Source: Candidatus Streptomyces philanthi
GTDB lineage: Bacteria > Actinomycetota > Actinomycetes > Streptomycetales > Streptomycetaceae
Reading direction: 5' to 3'
Assembly (NCBI GenBank): GCA_018114805.1
Contig: CP073042.1
Location: forward strand, 124,001-188,000
DNA length: 64,000 nt
The notes beneath the pieces were generated by a model. The model was not told the DNA's origin, searched no databases, and saw only the letters and a list, made by a program, of their open reading frames with translations. Both the position numbers and the translations under genes were made by a program. Below are positions 18,933-27,594 of the stretch, one piece after another; within the stretch, counting starts at the first letter, position 1; each line of letters starts with the position of its first letter.

Positions 18933-19984
18933 CTGAGGGTGTCCTTCCTGCCAGCGGGCGCGCGGTCCCGCCGCGAACGCCGGGCCGCGCGGCGGCTGAC
19001 GTGGGCGGGTCCGCCGCGCGCCTCCGTGGACGATTGCGACGGTGTGGTGCTGTGGGCGTGCCGCGAACCGCGACGGGCGGGGTGCGCGGCGGGGCGTACA
19101 GGCCGCGCGCCGTACGCGCCATACCGACCACACGGCTCGTACGCCGGAAGGCGGCCCGAGCGGCGGCCCACCGCGCGCGGGGTGTGGTGCCGCGCTGGCG
19201 TCCTCGTCCCGCACGACAAGGGCGAGGCGGGGCACCGGCCCACCGCCACGCGGGCGGTGGCACTGGCCCCACGGGGCATGGCGCCCCGGGCACGCGCGGT
19301 CCGGCCCCCGCGCGGGCGCGGCGAGCTGTGGCCGGGGCCGGATGGGCGCCGGGTGCGGCCGTCGACGGGCCGCGCGGTGTGGGCGCTGGGCCGCTAGCCC
19401 CGGCGGCGTCTGGGGGCCGCGGGGGCGGTGGGGGTCTGTCGCCGCGGGTGGGCCGGAGCCAATCGGCGCGCGACGGGCGCACGGCATCAGGCGCGCGGTG
19501 GTGGCGTCCGTGCCAGGGCGTCGCCGGAGCAGGTCTTTCAGGCGCGCCCGGGCCGTCGAGGGCGAGGCGCGCGGTAGTGCGAGCCGGGGACGCGCGACCG
19601 CGCGTCACTTTGTTCCGCATCTGTGTGGTCCCGTCCTGGTCGGATCCTGGGGGGAGGACTGGATGGCGCAGAGTGCCGCCGTCTATCCCGGCCGGGGCCG
19701 GGCCAGTTCAGTAACGTCAGCCTCTGCGATCACTATGACACCACGCCTTCGACGGTGTGACGCATTGAGGAAGTCCCCTCGACCCGCCGTCCGCATACGC
19801 CCGCAATACACGGTTTCTGCTGGCGGGAAGCGTCCCGCCGGCTGGCGGCAACGCGCCAGCCGCACACGGGCCGGGCGGCGGCGGGAGCGCGTCGCCCCCG
19901 CCGCCGCCCGGCGCGCCCTGCCCCCGTTCGGCCTCTCCGTCCAGGCCGGGCGGGCGGCCGTGGTGCCGCGCGGGTCGGTCAGGG
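18933..19984. other. Long intergenic region without a recognisable gene
   Basis: These 1052 bases lie upstream of the GGDEF-like regulator and downstream of the thioesterase. Open frames here are GC-rich artefacts of Arg/Gly/Pro composition. A ribosome-site-like GGGGGGAGGA precedes ATG 19663, but the frame that follows soon becomes arginine-rich and resembles nothing. The section 19700-19800 is relatively AT-rich. The thioesterase terminator is at 19870-19912. Confidence 0.5.
19870..19912 (-). terminator. Hairpin terminator after the thioesterase gene
   Basis: A perfect 16-bp stem (19870-19885 with 19897-19912) with an 11-base loop lies 73 bases beyond the stop codon of the minus-strand thioesterase gene. 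Confidence 0.75.
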
Positions 19985-20770
19985 TCAGCCGACGGCCAGG
20001 TTGGCGAAGGCCGCGACGTCCTCGGCGATGGCCGCCACCACCCGCTCCTGTTGCGGGGTGATGAAGAAGTGGCCGCCGGAGAACGTACGGAGGGTGAAGC
20101 CGCCGTCGGTCAGCTTCGCCCACGCCTTGGCCTCGTCGAGGTTGACCCGCGGGTCCGACTCGCCGGTGAGCACGCTGATCGGGCAGTGCAGCACCGGCGT
20201 GCTGCCGTCCACGTCACACCGGTAGGTCTCGATGGCCGTGTAGTCGGCGCGGATGGCCGGCAGCACCATCCGCAGCAACTCCTCGTCGGCCAGCAGTCCG
20301 GAGTCGGTCCCGCTGAGCGCGCGGATCTCGGCGATCAGCCCGTCGTCGCCCTGCTGGTGGACGTTCTCGTCCCGGAAGGTGATCGGCGCCCGTCGCCCGG
20401 AGGCGATCAGGCCGCGCAGGTGGACGTTGCCGTCCCGCTCGAAGCGGCGCGCCAGCTCGAAGCCGAGCACCGCGCCCATGCTGTGGCCGAAGAGCATCAG
20501 CGGGCGGTCCGCCCAGGGTGCGAGCGCCGCGTAGATGGCGTCGACCAGGTCACCCACGGTCTCCAACGGCGGTTCGGCACGCCGGTCCTGACGGCCCGGG
20601 TACTGCACCGACAGCACGTCGGTGGTCTCGGCGAGCGCCTTGGAGAAGGGGAAAAAGAAGGAAGCGGACCCTCCTGCGTGCGGCAGGAGCACCACGCGGT
20701 GCGGACTGTCGGCTACGGGATGGAAGCGCCGGACCCACAGGTCGTCGGTCGTGGATTCCGTGGTGCTCAT
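19985..20770 (-). CDS. Type II thioesterase (alpha/beta hydrolase, external editing enzyme type)
   Basis: A 261-residue enzyme of the kind that removes wrong or stalled acyl groups from carrier proteins of polyketide or non-ribosomal peptide synthases. VVLLPHAGGSASFFFPFSKA is the family's first loop, GHSMGA (Ser near residue 96) is the nucleophile elbow, and GGHFFI holds the catalytic His. ATG 20770 is preceded by GAGGG; an upstream in-frame start at 20848 has no ribosome site. No synthase gene is in the window, so its partner is elsewhere, or the gene is an orphan. It may be controlled from the 431-base region upstream (20771-21201), where I see no gene or clear operator. Confidence 0.9.
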   Translation of the reverse strand: MSTTESTTDDLWVRRFHPVADSPHRVVLLPHAGGSASFFFPFSKALAETTDVLSVQYPGRQDRRAEPPLETVGDLVDAIYAALAPWADRPLMLFGHSMGAVLGFELARRFERDGNVHLRGLIASGRRAPITFRDENVHQQGDDGLIAEIRALSGTDSGLLADEELLRMVLPAIRADYTAIETYRCDVDGSTPVLHCPISVLTGESDPRVNLDEAKAWAKLTDGGFTLRTFSGGHFFITPQQERVVAAIAEDVAAFANLAVG

Positions 20771-21201
20771 AGCTGCCCTCGTTCCTAGGTAGTGCTGCGA
20801 TCCCTGATGGTGGCCGCCCGTCGACACGAGTCGCGGATCAACGGGCACCGCCCTATCTCATCAGGCATCGTCACAATGGGACAGCTCGGCCCAGCCCTTG
20901 ACGCGGTGTTGGAAGAATCACGCCCGACCGGTGTGACCAGCGCACCCGTGCCGGAAAGCGGCCGATCTCCGCCCTCGGGACGGGGCTTGCCGGCGCGTGG
21001 CACGGCGCACTCCCCCGCGCGTCACGTCCGCGCCCACCCCTGTCCTCCCGCGCGTCACCCGTACCGTGTCGCGTACGGGCCCCTCAAGCCGCGCCCGCGC
21101 GGGTGCACTTCGCCGCCCGGCGGTGCGTGCCGGCGCTGCCGGGGCACGCTGGCCGTGTACCCGTCCGGGGAGACAGAGGAAGAGGAAGGGGCGCCACCGC
21201 C

Positions 21202-21885
21202 ATGCGTGGACGCAGCCGCGACGTCCGTCACCAACCCGTCCACCACCCCCTGTTCGCCCGCTCCTACGCGCGGCTCGGGGCGCTGCGTGACGAACTGCTC
21301 GCCGGCCTCACCGGGCGGGTCATCGAGATCGGCGCGGGCAGCGGCCTGCACTTCGCGCGGTACCCGCGTCAGGTCGCCAAGGTGGTGGCGATCGAACCGG
21401 AGAGCCACCTGCGCGCGCTCGCGGTCACGGCCGCGCTGCGCGCGCACGTCCCGGTGGACGTGGTGCCCGCGCGGGCGGAGGCGCTGCCGGTCAAGAGCGA
21501 GGCGTTCGACGCGGTGGTGACGGCGCTGGTGCTCTGCTCGGTGCGGGACCTGGGCCGGTCGTTGCGCGAGTTGCACCGCGTGCTGCGCCCAGGCGGTGAG
21601 CTGCGCTTCCTGGAGCACGGCCGGGCCCGGGGCCGGGCCATGGCGCTGACCCAGCGGGCGCTGGACCGTACGGTGTGGCCGGCCCTGTGCGGCGGCTGCC
21701 ACACCAGTCGCGAGATCGTGGCCGAGGTGCGCCGGGCCGGGTTCGAGATCGACACCCACCGGCGGCTGCGCGTGCCCGAGCGCGGGCTGCCGCTGCCGAC
21801 CAGCTCGTGCGTGCTGGGCGTGGCCCGGCGGCCGGTGCCGCCAGCCGACGGCGGTGGGCCGCCACCCGGCCAGCGCGCGGGCTGA
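21202..21885 (+). CDS. Class I SAM-dependent methyltransferase
   Basis: A 227-residue small-molecule methyltransferase (Methyltransf_11 type). Motif I is VIEIGAGSGLHFARYP, the acidic end of strand 2 is AIEPESHLR, and LPVKSEAFDAVVTALVLCSV matches the strand-4 region. LRPGGELRFLEHGRA is motif III. CGGCHTSREIV carries two Cys, a feature of the UbiE/thiol S-methyltransferase-like group. The start has a purine-rich GAGGAAGGGG upstream. The substrate is unknown. Confidence 0.85.
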   Translation: MRGRSRDVRHQPVHHPLFARSYARLGALRDELLAGLTGRVIEIGAGSGLHFARYPRQVAKVVAIEPESHLRALAVTAALRAHVPVDVVPARAEALPVKSEAFDAVVTALVLCSVRDLGRSLRELHRVLRPGGELRFLEHGRARGRAMALTQRALDRTVWPALCGGCHTSREIVAEVRRAGFEIDTHRRLRVPERGLPLPTSSCVLGVARRPVPPADGGGPPPGQRAG

Positions 21886-21905
21886 GCGCGCTCCGCGAGG
21901 GGGCG

Positions 21906-21944
21906 GGGCGGTCGGCGGGCGCGACAGGCGCCGGCCGACCGCCC
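21906..21944 (+). terminator. Hairpin terminator after the methyltransferase gene
   Basis: A 17-bp stem with one mismatch (21906-21922 with 21928-21944) closes the 5-base loop GACAG, 20 bases after the stop codon. Confidence 0.8.
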
Positions 21945-22056
21945 GTCGCGCGGGCGGCGGGCGCGGTGCGCGGCCGGGCGCGGTGGGCGCGGGGCGTAGG
22001 CGGGAGTCGGCCGGGGGGAGAAACGTACCCACTGCCCGTGATCAAGGAGGCCGTTC

Positions 22057-22958
22057 ATGACCCACACGTTCCGCTTCGGCGTCAACATGCTCACGATAGA
22101 GACAGGCGAGGCGTGGAGAGACAGGTGCCGACGCGCCGAGGCGCTCGGTTACGACGTCCTGCTGGTCCCCGACCACCTCGGCATGCCCGCCCCCTTCCCC
22201 ACCCTGGTCGCCGCCGCCGAGGCCACCGAGCGTCCACGGGTGGGCACCTTCGTGCTCAACGCCGGGTTCTGGAACCCGGCGCTGCTCGCCCGCGAGGTGG
22301 CCACCTGCGACCAGCTCACCGGCGGTCGGCTGGAGCTGGGGTCGGTACCGGCTACGTCAAGGCCGAGCACGACGCCGCCGCCCTGCTGTGGAGCTCCCCG
22401 CGCGCGAGCGTCGACCACTTGGAGCGGACCCTGACCGAGCTGGACCGGCTCCTGACCGACACGGAGCAGCGGCCACGCCCCGCGCAGTCGCCCCGGCCGC
22501 CGGTGCTGCTCGGCGGCAACGGCAACCGCGTGCTGCGGCTGGCCGCGCGGCACGCCGCGACCGTGGCGTTCACCGGTGCCAGACAGGCCCCCGACGCGCC
22601 CGCCAGCACCCTGTCGGTGATCAGCGCCGACGCGCTGGAGGCGCGGGTGGCCGCCTACCGTTCGTTCGCCGCCGACCGGGAGGCGCCCGCCGAGCTGAAC
22701 TACCTGGTCCAGCAGGTGGTGATCACCGACGACCGCCGCTCCGCCGCGGCGGAGCTGGCCCCGCACACGGGCGGCCTGACCGAGGACCAGGTGCTGGAGC
22801 ACCCGGCGCTGCTGGCCGGCACGGTCGCGGAGATCGCCGAGGAGATCGCCGAACAGGTACGCGCCCACCGCGAACGGTTCGGCTTCACCTACTTCACCGT
22901 GCTCGACCCCTACGCGGAGGAGTTCGGCAAGGTCATCGCCGAGCTGCGCGAGGGCTGA
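22057..22958 (+). pseudogene. LLM-class F420-dependent oxidoreductase (TIGR03621-like), one frameshift
   Basis: Luciferase-like TIM-barrel oxidoreductase expected to use deazaflavin F420. FRFGVNMLTIETGEAWRDRC and YDVLLVPDHLG form the N-terminal barrel strands. After GRLELG at about 22340 one base is missing, and VGTGYVKAEHDAAALLW continues in the next frame through PPVLLGGNGNRVLRLAARHA to TGA 22958. The total length is two bases over a multiple of three, as a 1-nt deletion predicts. The AAGGAGG site (22044-22050) fixes the start. All family regions are otherwise present, so a sequence error is quite possible. Confidence 0.83.
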
Positions 22959-23392
22959 GCCCCGGGGCGCCCCCGGGGCCACCCCGTCCCATCGGGCCCA
23001 CCCGTCGCGCCCGAGCACCGCGCCGCCGGGCGGGCCCGCGCCCCGGGTGAGCGCCCCGCCGTCGTCCATGCCCGCGTCGCCGTCCGGCCCGGTCGTCGCA
23101 TGGCACCGGGCCGGGCGGGTACCCGGACCGCCCGGGGCCGCACGGCAGCACGCGGCGCCCCGAAGACGGTCGGTCGAACAACGGTGGGTAGCGGGTAACG
23201 GGGGCGTCTCTCGTGTTGCTGATTCACGACCCGTGTCTGCCGCTTTGCCGATCCTTTACGATGGGTTTTCGATCCTCTGTCCGTGAAACCCTCCTACGAA
23301 AGGTGTGAGCGTCCGTCCATGGGCGAGCCTCCCAGTAGCCGCTGTCGCGCGATCCCTCTGTTCCTGTCCGTCCATGGGACGGAGGTGACCCG
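22959..23392. other. Intergenic region upstream of the CNNM pair
   Basis: No gene is seen in these 434 bases. The part 23215-23300 is relatively AT-rich (TTTACGATGGGTTTTCG) and probably carries the promoter of the CNNM operon. A near-ideal GGAGGTGA lies just before ATG 23393. Confidence 0.5.
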
Positions 23393-24958
23393 ATGATCGA
23401 AGTGCTGCTCCTGGCCGTGGCGCTGCTTCTGTCGCTGGCCTGCGGAGCCTTCGTCGCGGCGGAGTTCTCGCTGACCACGGTCGAGCGTGCCGAGTTGGAG
23501 CGGGCCGTGGACCGCGGCGAGCGCGGTGCGCACAGCGCCCTCCAGGCCGTGCGCGGCCTCACCTTCCAGCTCTCGGGCGCCCAGCTCGGCATCACCGTCA
23601 CCAACCTGATCGTCGGCATGCTGGCCAAGCCGTCGATCGCGGCCCTGCTGGGCGGCCCCCTGGAGGCCCTGGGGGTGCCCGCGTCGGCCGTGAACTCCTT
23701 CGCCCTGGTGCTGGGCACCGTGCTGTCCACGCTGGTGCTGATGGTGGTCGGCGAGCTGGTCCCCAAGAACTGGGCGATCTCCAAGCCACTGCCGGTGGCC
23801 AAGCGGGTCGCCACCCCGCAGCGCGTCTTCAGCGCGGCCTTCCGCCCGCTGATCTCACACCTGAACAACACGGCCAACCGTATGGTGCGCCGGATGGGGC
23901 TGGAGCCGGCCGAGGAGCTGGCGTCGGCGCGCGGCCCGCAGGAGCTGGTCGCGCTGGCCAAGCACTCGGCCCGCCAGGGCGCCCTCGACCGGGACACCGC
24001 GGAACTCTTCGTCCGCACGTTGAACCTGGCGGAGCTCTCGGCGGAGAACGTGATGACGCCCCGGGTCCAGGTCATGGCGCTCGACGTGCAGGCCACCGCC
24101 GAGGACATCGCCAACGCCACCCGGGCCACCGGCCTGTCCCGCTTCCCCGTCTACCGCGGCAACCTCGACACCGTCGTCGGGGTCGCCCACATCAAGGACG
24201 TCCTGGCCATCCCGGCCGAGCGCCGGCCGCGCCATCCGGTGTCCGCGCTGCTGCGCGACCCGCTGCTGGTGCCCGAGTCGCTGACCGTGGACCGGCTCCT
24301 GGACTGGCTCTCCGGCAAGCGCACCATGGCCGTCGTCATCGACGAGTACGGCGGCACGGCCGGCGTGGTCACGCTGGAGGACATCGTCGAGGAGGTGGTG
24401 GGCGAGGTCCGGGACGAGCACGACCCGCTGGAGACCCCCGACCTGGCCGCGCGCGGCACCGACCCCGAGGGCTGGGCCCTGTACGACGCGGACGGCGCGG
24501 CCCGTACCGACCAGTTGCGGACCATCGGGCTGCGCGCGCCGGAGGGCCCGTACGAGACGCTGGCCGGCCTGGTCGCCACCGAGCTGGGGCGCATCCCGGC
24601 CCGGGGTGACGAACTGGTCGTGGCCGGCTGGGAGCTTGAGGTCACGGACGCCTCCGGGCGCCGCGCCGCGAGCGTGCGACTGCGCGCGCCGCTGGCCACC
24701 TCGACCGACGAAGCCGACGCGGACGACGACGGCTCCCGCCAGCGCGGCGCGGACGGCAGCCGGGACCGGCCGCACCGCGGCTGGCGGCGCGCCGGCGGCC
24801 ACCACCGTGACCACCACGCCGACCGGGCCGACCGGCCCACCGCCCTGGACACGGCCGCGGAACCGGCCGTGGCTGACGGCGCCGGCCGCCGGACGCGCCC
24901 CGGGCACGGGGCGGCGTCCGTCGACGCCACGCGGCAGCGGAAGGAGGCCCGTCGATGA
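23393..24958 (+). CDS. CNNM/CorC-type membrane protein (DUF21, CBS pair, CorC_HlyC domain)
   Basis: A 521-residue protein of the 'hemolysin C/CorC' family, linked to magnesium and other cation transport. An N-terminal DUF21 membrane domain (four hydrophobic segments, with FVAAEFSLTTVERAELE and GELVPKNWAI) is followed by two CBS domains (NVMTPRVQVMALD; FPVYRGNLDTVVGVAHIKDV; VVIDEYGGTAGVVTLEDI) and a CorC_HlyC domain (about residues 360-440). The last 80 residues are a charged, His/Arg-rich low-complexity tail. The gene is intact. It overlaps the next gene as ATGA, so the two paralogues are translationally coupled. Confidence 0.93.
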   Translation: MIEVLLLAVALLLSLACGAFVAAEFSLTTVERAELERAVDRGERGAHSALQAVRGLTFQLSGAQLGITVTNLIVGMLAKPSIAALLGGPLEALGVPASAVNSFALVLGTVLSTLVLMVVGELVPKNWAISKPLPVAKRVATPQRVFSAAFRPLISHLNNTANRMVRRMGLEPAEELASARGPQELVALAKHSARQGALDRDTAELFVRTLNLAELSAENVMTPRVQVMALDVQATAEDIANATRATGLSRFPVYRGNLDTVVGVAHIKDVLAIPAERRPRHPVSALLRDPLLVPESLTVDRLLDWLSGKRTMAVVIDEYGGTAGVVTLEDIVEEVVGEVRDEHDPLETPDLAARGTDPEGWALYDADGAARTDQLRTIGLRAPEGPYETLAGLVATELGRIPARGDELVVAGWELEVTDASGRRAASVRLRAPLATSTDEADADDDGSRQRGADGSRDRPHRGWRRAGGHHRDHHADRADRPTALDTAAEPAVADGAGRRTRPGHGAASVDATRQRKEARR

Positions 24959-25974
24959 TCGCGGTCCAACTCTTGATCGGCCTGCTGACGCTGGTGGTCA
25001 ACGCGTACTTCGTGGGGGCCGAGTTCGCCCTCATCTCGGCGCGCCGCAGCCAGATCGAACCGCACGCCGAGCAGGGCCACCGGCTGGCGCGCAGCGTGCT
25101 GTGGGGGCTTGAGCACGTGTCGGCCCTGATGGCGGCAGCGCAGCTCGGCATCACCCTGTGCACCCTGGTGCTCGGCATCGTCGCCGAGCCGGCCATCGCG
25201 CACCTGCTGGAGCCGGTCTTCCACGCGGTCGGCGTGCCGGACGGGCTGACCCACCCGATCGCCTTCGTGATCGCGCTGGCGGTGGCGACGTACGTGCACA
25301 TGCTCTTCGGCGAGATGGTGCCGAAGAACGTCGCGCTCGCCGAGCCGGTGCGCTCGGCGCTGCTGCTCGGCCCGCCGCTGGTGGCCATGTCGCGGGCGCT
25401 GCGGCCGGTGATCTTCACGGTGAACGCGTTCGCGAACGCGCTGCTCAAACTGTTGCGCGTAGAGCCGAAGGACGAGGTGGCGGCGTCGTTCTCGGACGCC
25501 GACCTGGCGCGCATGGTCGCGGACTCCAGTGAGGCCGGGCTGCTTGACGACCGGGCCACCGAGCGGCTGCGCGACGCGTTGGAGCTGGGCCGCCGGCCGG
25601 TGCGGGACGTCGTGCTCTCCGTCGACCGGGTGGTCACGGCGGGGCTAGGGGTCACCCCCGAGCAGTTGGAGACCCTGTCGGCCGAGTCCGGATTCTCCCG
25701 CTTCCCCGTCATCGACGAGGGCGGGCGCATCCTGGGCTACCTGCACGTGAAGGACGCCCTGGACGCCCGCCCCCGGGACGTGGCCTTCCGCACCGAGCAG
25801 TTGCGGCCCATCGCTCGCGTGCGGGCCGCAACACCGCTCGACGACGTGCTGACGGCCATGCGGGGCACGAGCACGCACCTGGCCGCCGTCATCGACGAGC
25901 ACAGCCGGCTGGCCGGGCTGATGACCATGGAGGACGTGCTGCGGGAGCTGGTGGGCCCGGCGCCCAGCGCGTAG
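24955..25974 (+). CDS. CNNM/CorC-type membrane protein, second paralogue without CorC_HlyC domain
   Basis: A 339-residue partner of the preceding gene: DUF21 membrane domain (YFVGAEFALISARRSQIE, FGEMVPKNVALAEPV) and a CBS pair (FPVIDEGGRILGYLHVKDA; AVIDEHSRLAGLMTMEDV), ending soon after. It lacks the C-terminal CorC_HlyC domain. The tandem pair is common in actinobacteria and suggests a hetero-oligomer. It is followed by a double hairpin. Confidence 0.92.
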   Translation: MIAVQLLIGLLTLVVNAYFVGAEFALISARRSQIEPHAEQGHRLARSVLWGLEHVSALMAAAQLGITLCTLVLGIVAEPAIAHLLEPVFHAVGVPDGLTHPIAFVIALAVATYVHMLFGEMVPKNVALAEPVRSALLLGPPLVAMSRALRPVIFTVNAFANALLKLLRVEPKDEVAASFSDADLARMVADSSEAGLLDDRATERLRDALELGRRPVRDVVLSVDRVVTAGLGVTPEQLETLSAESGFSRFPVIDEGGRILGYLHVKDALDARPRDVAFRTEQLRPIARVRAATPLDDVLTAMRGTSTHLAAVIDEHSRLAGLMTMEDVLRELVGPAPSA

Positions 25975-25980
25975 CCGAGG

Positions 25981-26054
25981 GCCGGCCCGGGCCTCAGCGA
26001 GGTCCGGGCCGGCACCCGTCAGCCGGGCCGGTTCGGATTCCGAACCGGCCCGGC
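25981..26054. terminator. Two consecutive hairpin terminators between convergent genes
   Basis: The first (25981-26013) pairs ten bases perfectly, then continues through a wobble and four more pairs to an AGC loop. The second (26022-26036 with 26040-26054) is a perfect 15-bp stem with a 3-base loop. They separate the CNNM operon from the opposing MazG-like gene. Confidence 0.88.
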
Positions 26055-26082
26055 CCGTGTGGCGAGCACGGCGGCCGGCGGC

Positions 26083-26536
26083 TCAGGGGCGCTCGTCCGC
26101 CCCCGCGCGCATGCGCTCGGTGACGCCACGGACGTGCGCGTCGAGCGTGCCGGCCGGGTCGTCGCTGAACTCGTGCAGCACCACGGCGGCCGTGAGGATC
26201 ACGTCGCACAGCTCCGCCGCGACGTCCGCGCGCTCGTGGGTGACGCCCTTGCGCGGGTTGTGGCCGGTCAGCCCGGTGTAGGCGTTCATCACCTCGCCCG
26301 TCTCCTCGGCGAGCTTCAGCAGGCGCAGCGCGGTCTCCTCGGCGCGGTCGCGGGTGGTGTTGGCCGCGTCGAGCCAGGCCACCGCCGCGCGGGCCGCCTC
26401 CCACAGCGTGCCGTCGGCCGCCTTGGCAGGGGCCGCCTCGGGTGCGCCGTGGGCGGGCCGGGCGGTGCGGGCCGCGCGCTCGTGGAGGGCGTCGAGCTGG
26501 TCGGCCCATCTGGTCGGCGGTCAGGCGCTCGGACAT
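26083..26536 (-). pseudogene. MazG-like nucleotide pyrophosphohydrolase, frameshift near the N-terminus
   Basis: An all-alpha NTP pyrophosphatase. The metal-binding EExxE...ExxD pattern is present as LAEETGEV and AAELCDVILTAAV, in the context GHNPRKGVTHERADV. ATG 26536 begins MSERLTADQM; near 26507 one extra base moves the frame, after which LDALHERAARTARP continues to the catalytic part. A shorter product from GTG 26382 would still hold the whole catalytic domain. It is divergent from the SGNH hydrolase. A house-cleaning role against abnormal nucleotides is inferred from the family. Confidence 0.78.
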
Positions 26537-26620
26537 CCGGTGGTCTCCTGTGTCTGTGGGGCGCCGCCGCGACGACGGCGCGGCCGGGCCGCGAGCGGAA
26601 GGAAGGCGGACTGGCGGGTC

Positions 26621-26647
26621 GGCCGGGACCGGTGACCGGTCCCGGCC
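26621..26647. repeat. Perfect 12-bp inverted repeat between divergent genes
   Basis: Positions 26621-26632 pair with 26636-26647 around TGA. It sits 23 bases before the SGNH hydrolase start and 85 bases upstream of the MazG-like gene, so it is not placed like a terminator. It could be an operator. TATGAT (26654-26659) just beside it is a plausible -10 box for the SGNH gene. Confidence 0.55.
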
Positions 26648-26669
26648 TGTCGCTATGATCGCCCTCGCC

Positions 26670-27486
26670 ATGCAGATGAACGCCACGTACTCCAGTTTCG
26701 TCGCGGTCGGCGACTCCTTCACCGAGGGCATGTCCGACGAACTGCACGACGGCACCTACCGCGGCTGGGCCGATCTCCTCGGGGCGCGGCTCGCGTCCCG
26801 CGTCCCGGACTTCCGTTACGCCAACCTCGCCGTACGCGGCAAGCTGATCGGCAAGATGGTCGACGACCAGGCCCGGCCGGCCGCGGCGATGGAAGCCGAC
26901 CTGGTGAAGCTGGTCGGCGGGCTGAACGACGTGCTGCGCCCCAAGTGCGACATAGGGCTGGTGGCCGCCCGCCTGGAGGAGGCCGTCGAGCTGGTGGCCC
27001 CCGGTGCCGCCAGCTCGTCCTGATGCACAGCCCCGGCCGGCACGGGCCGCTCCTCGAGCGAGGTCGCTCGAGGAGCGGCTGTACGCGCACATCGACGCCC
27101 TGGCCGCGCGGCATGGGGCGGCGGTCGTGGACCTGTTCGGGGCACCGGTACTGGGCGATCACCGGATGTGGGCCGATGACCGGCTGCACCTGAACACCGA
27201 GGGGCACCGGCAGATCGCGGAGGCCGTCTGGCAGGCGATCGGCCTGCCGGCCACGTACGACTGGCGCGAGCCGTTGCCGCCGCCGGTGCTGCCTGGCTGG
27301 CGCTCCCGGCGCGGCGCTGACCTGCGGTTCGCCAGGCAGCACCTGGCGCCCTGGATCGGCCGGCGGCTGACCGGCCGATCGTCGGGCGACGGCCGCTCCC
27401 CCAAGCGGGCCGAGCTGCTGCCGCTCGCGCTACCGGTGCGGGGCGCGGACGACGCGCCCGACGCCCGCTCGGCGCCGGGTGGCTGA
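26670..27486 (+). pseudogene. SGNH/GDSL hydrolase, frameshifts at an internal palindrome
   Basis: An esterase/lipase-type hydrolase of the SGNH fold. Block I is VAVGDSFTEGMSDELHDG, with the nucleophile Ser near residue 14; block III is LVGGLNDVLRPK; and the catalytic Asp-His pair lies in WADDRLHLNTEGH. The frame is lost at 27010-27075. One piece reads CRQLVLMHSPGRHGPLLER, then EERLYAHIDALAARHG resumes in another frame to TGA 27486. A perfect 16-bp palindrome lies exactly at the break. ATG 26670 is chosen from homology; a TATGAT box only ten bases upstream suggests a leaderless mRNA. Confidence 0.8.
27046..27079. repeat. 34-bp near-perfect palindrome inside the SGNH gene
   Basis: 27046-27061 and 27064-27079 are exact reverse complements of 16 bases with GG between. 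The arms encode the flanking coding sequence (LLER and LEERL). Family members have extra residues between these parts, so the loop of a natural hairpin may have been lost. Confidence 0.85.
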
Positions 27487-27594
27487 ACCGCTCCCCACGC
27501 GCTACGGCTCCCCGCGGGGGGGGTGGACGCGCGAGGTGCCCGACGCCGAGGGCACGGCGCTGGCCTGCGGATACCGCCAGTAGACTCTGCGTCC

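Noticed and set aside
18933..19660. Several long open frames on both strands
   Set aside because: They consist of Arg/Pro/Ala-rich sequence without motifs or good ribosome sites, as expected from very high GC content.
26022..26054. GGTTCG-like sequence as part of a tRNA T-arm
   Set aside because: It belongs to a perfect 15-bp terminator stem; no acceptor, D or anticodon arms surround it.
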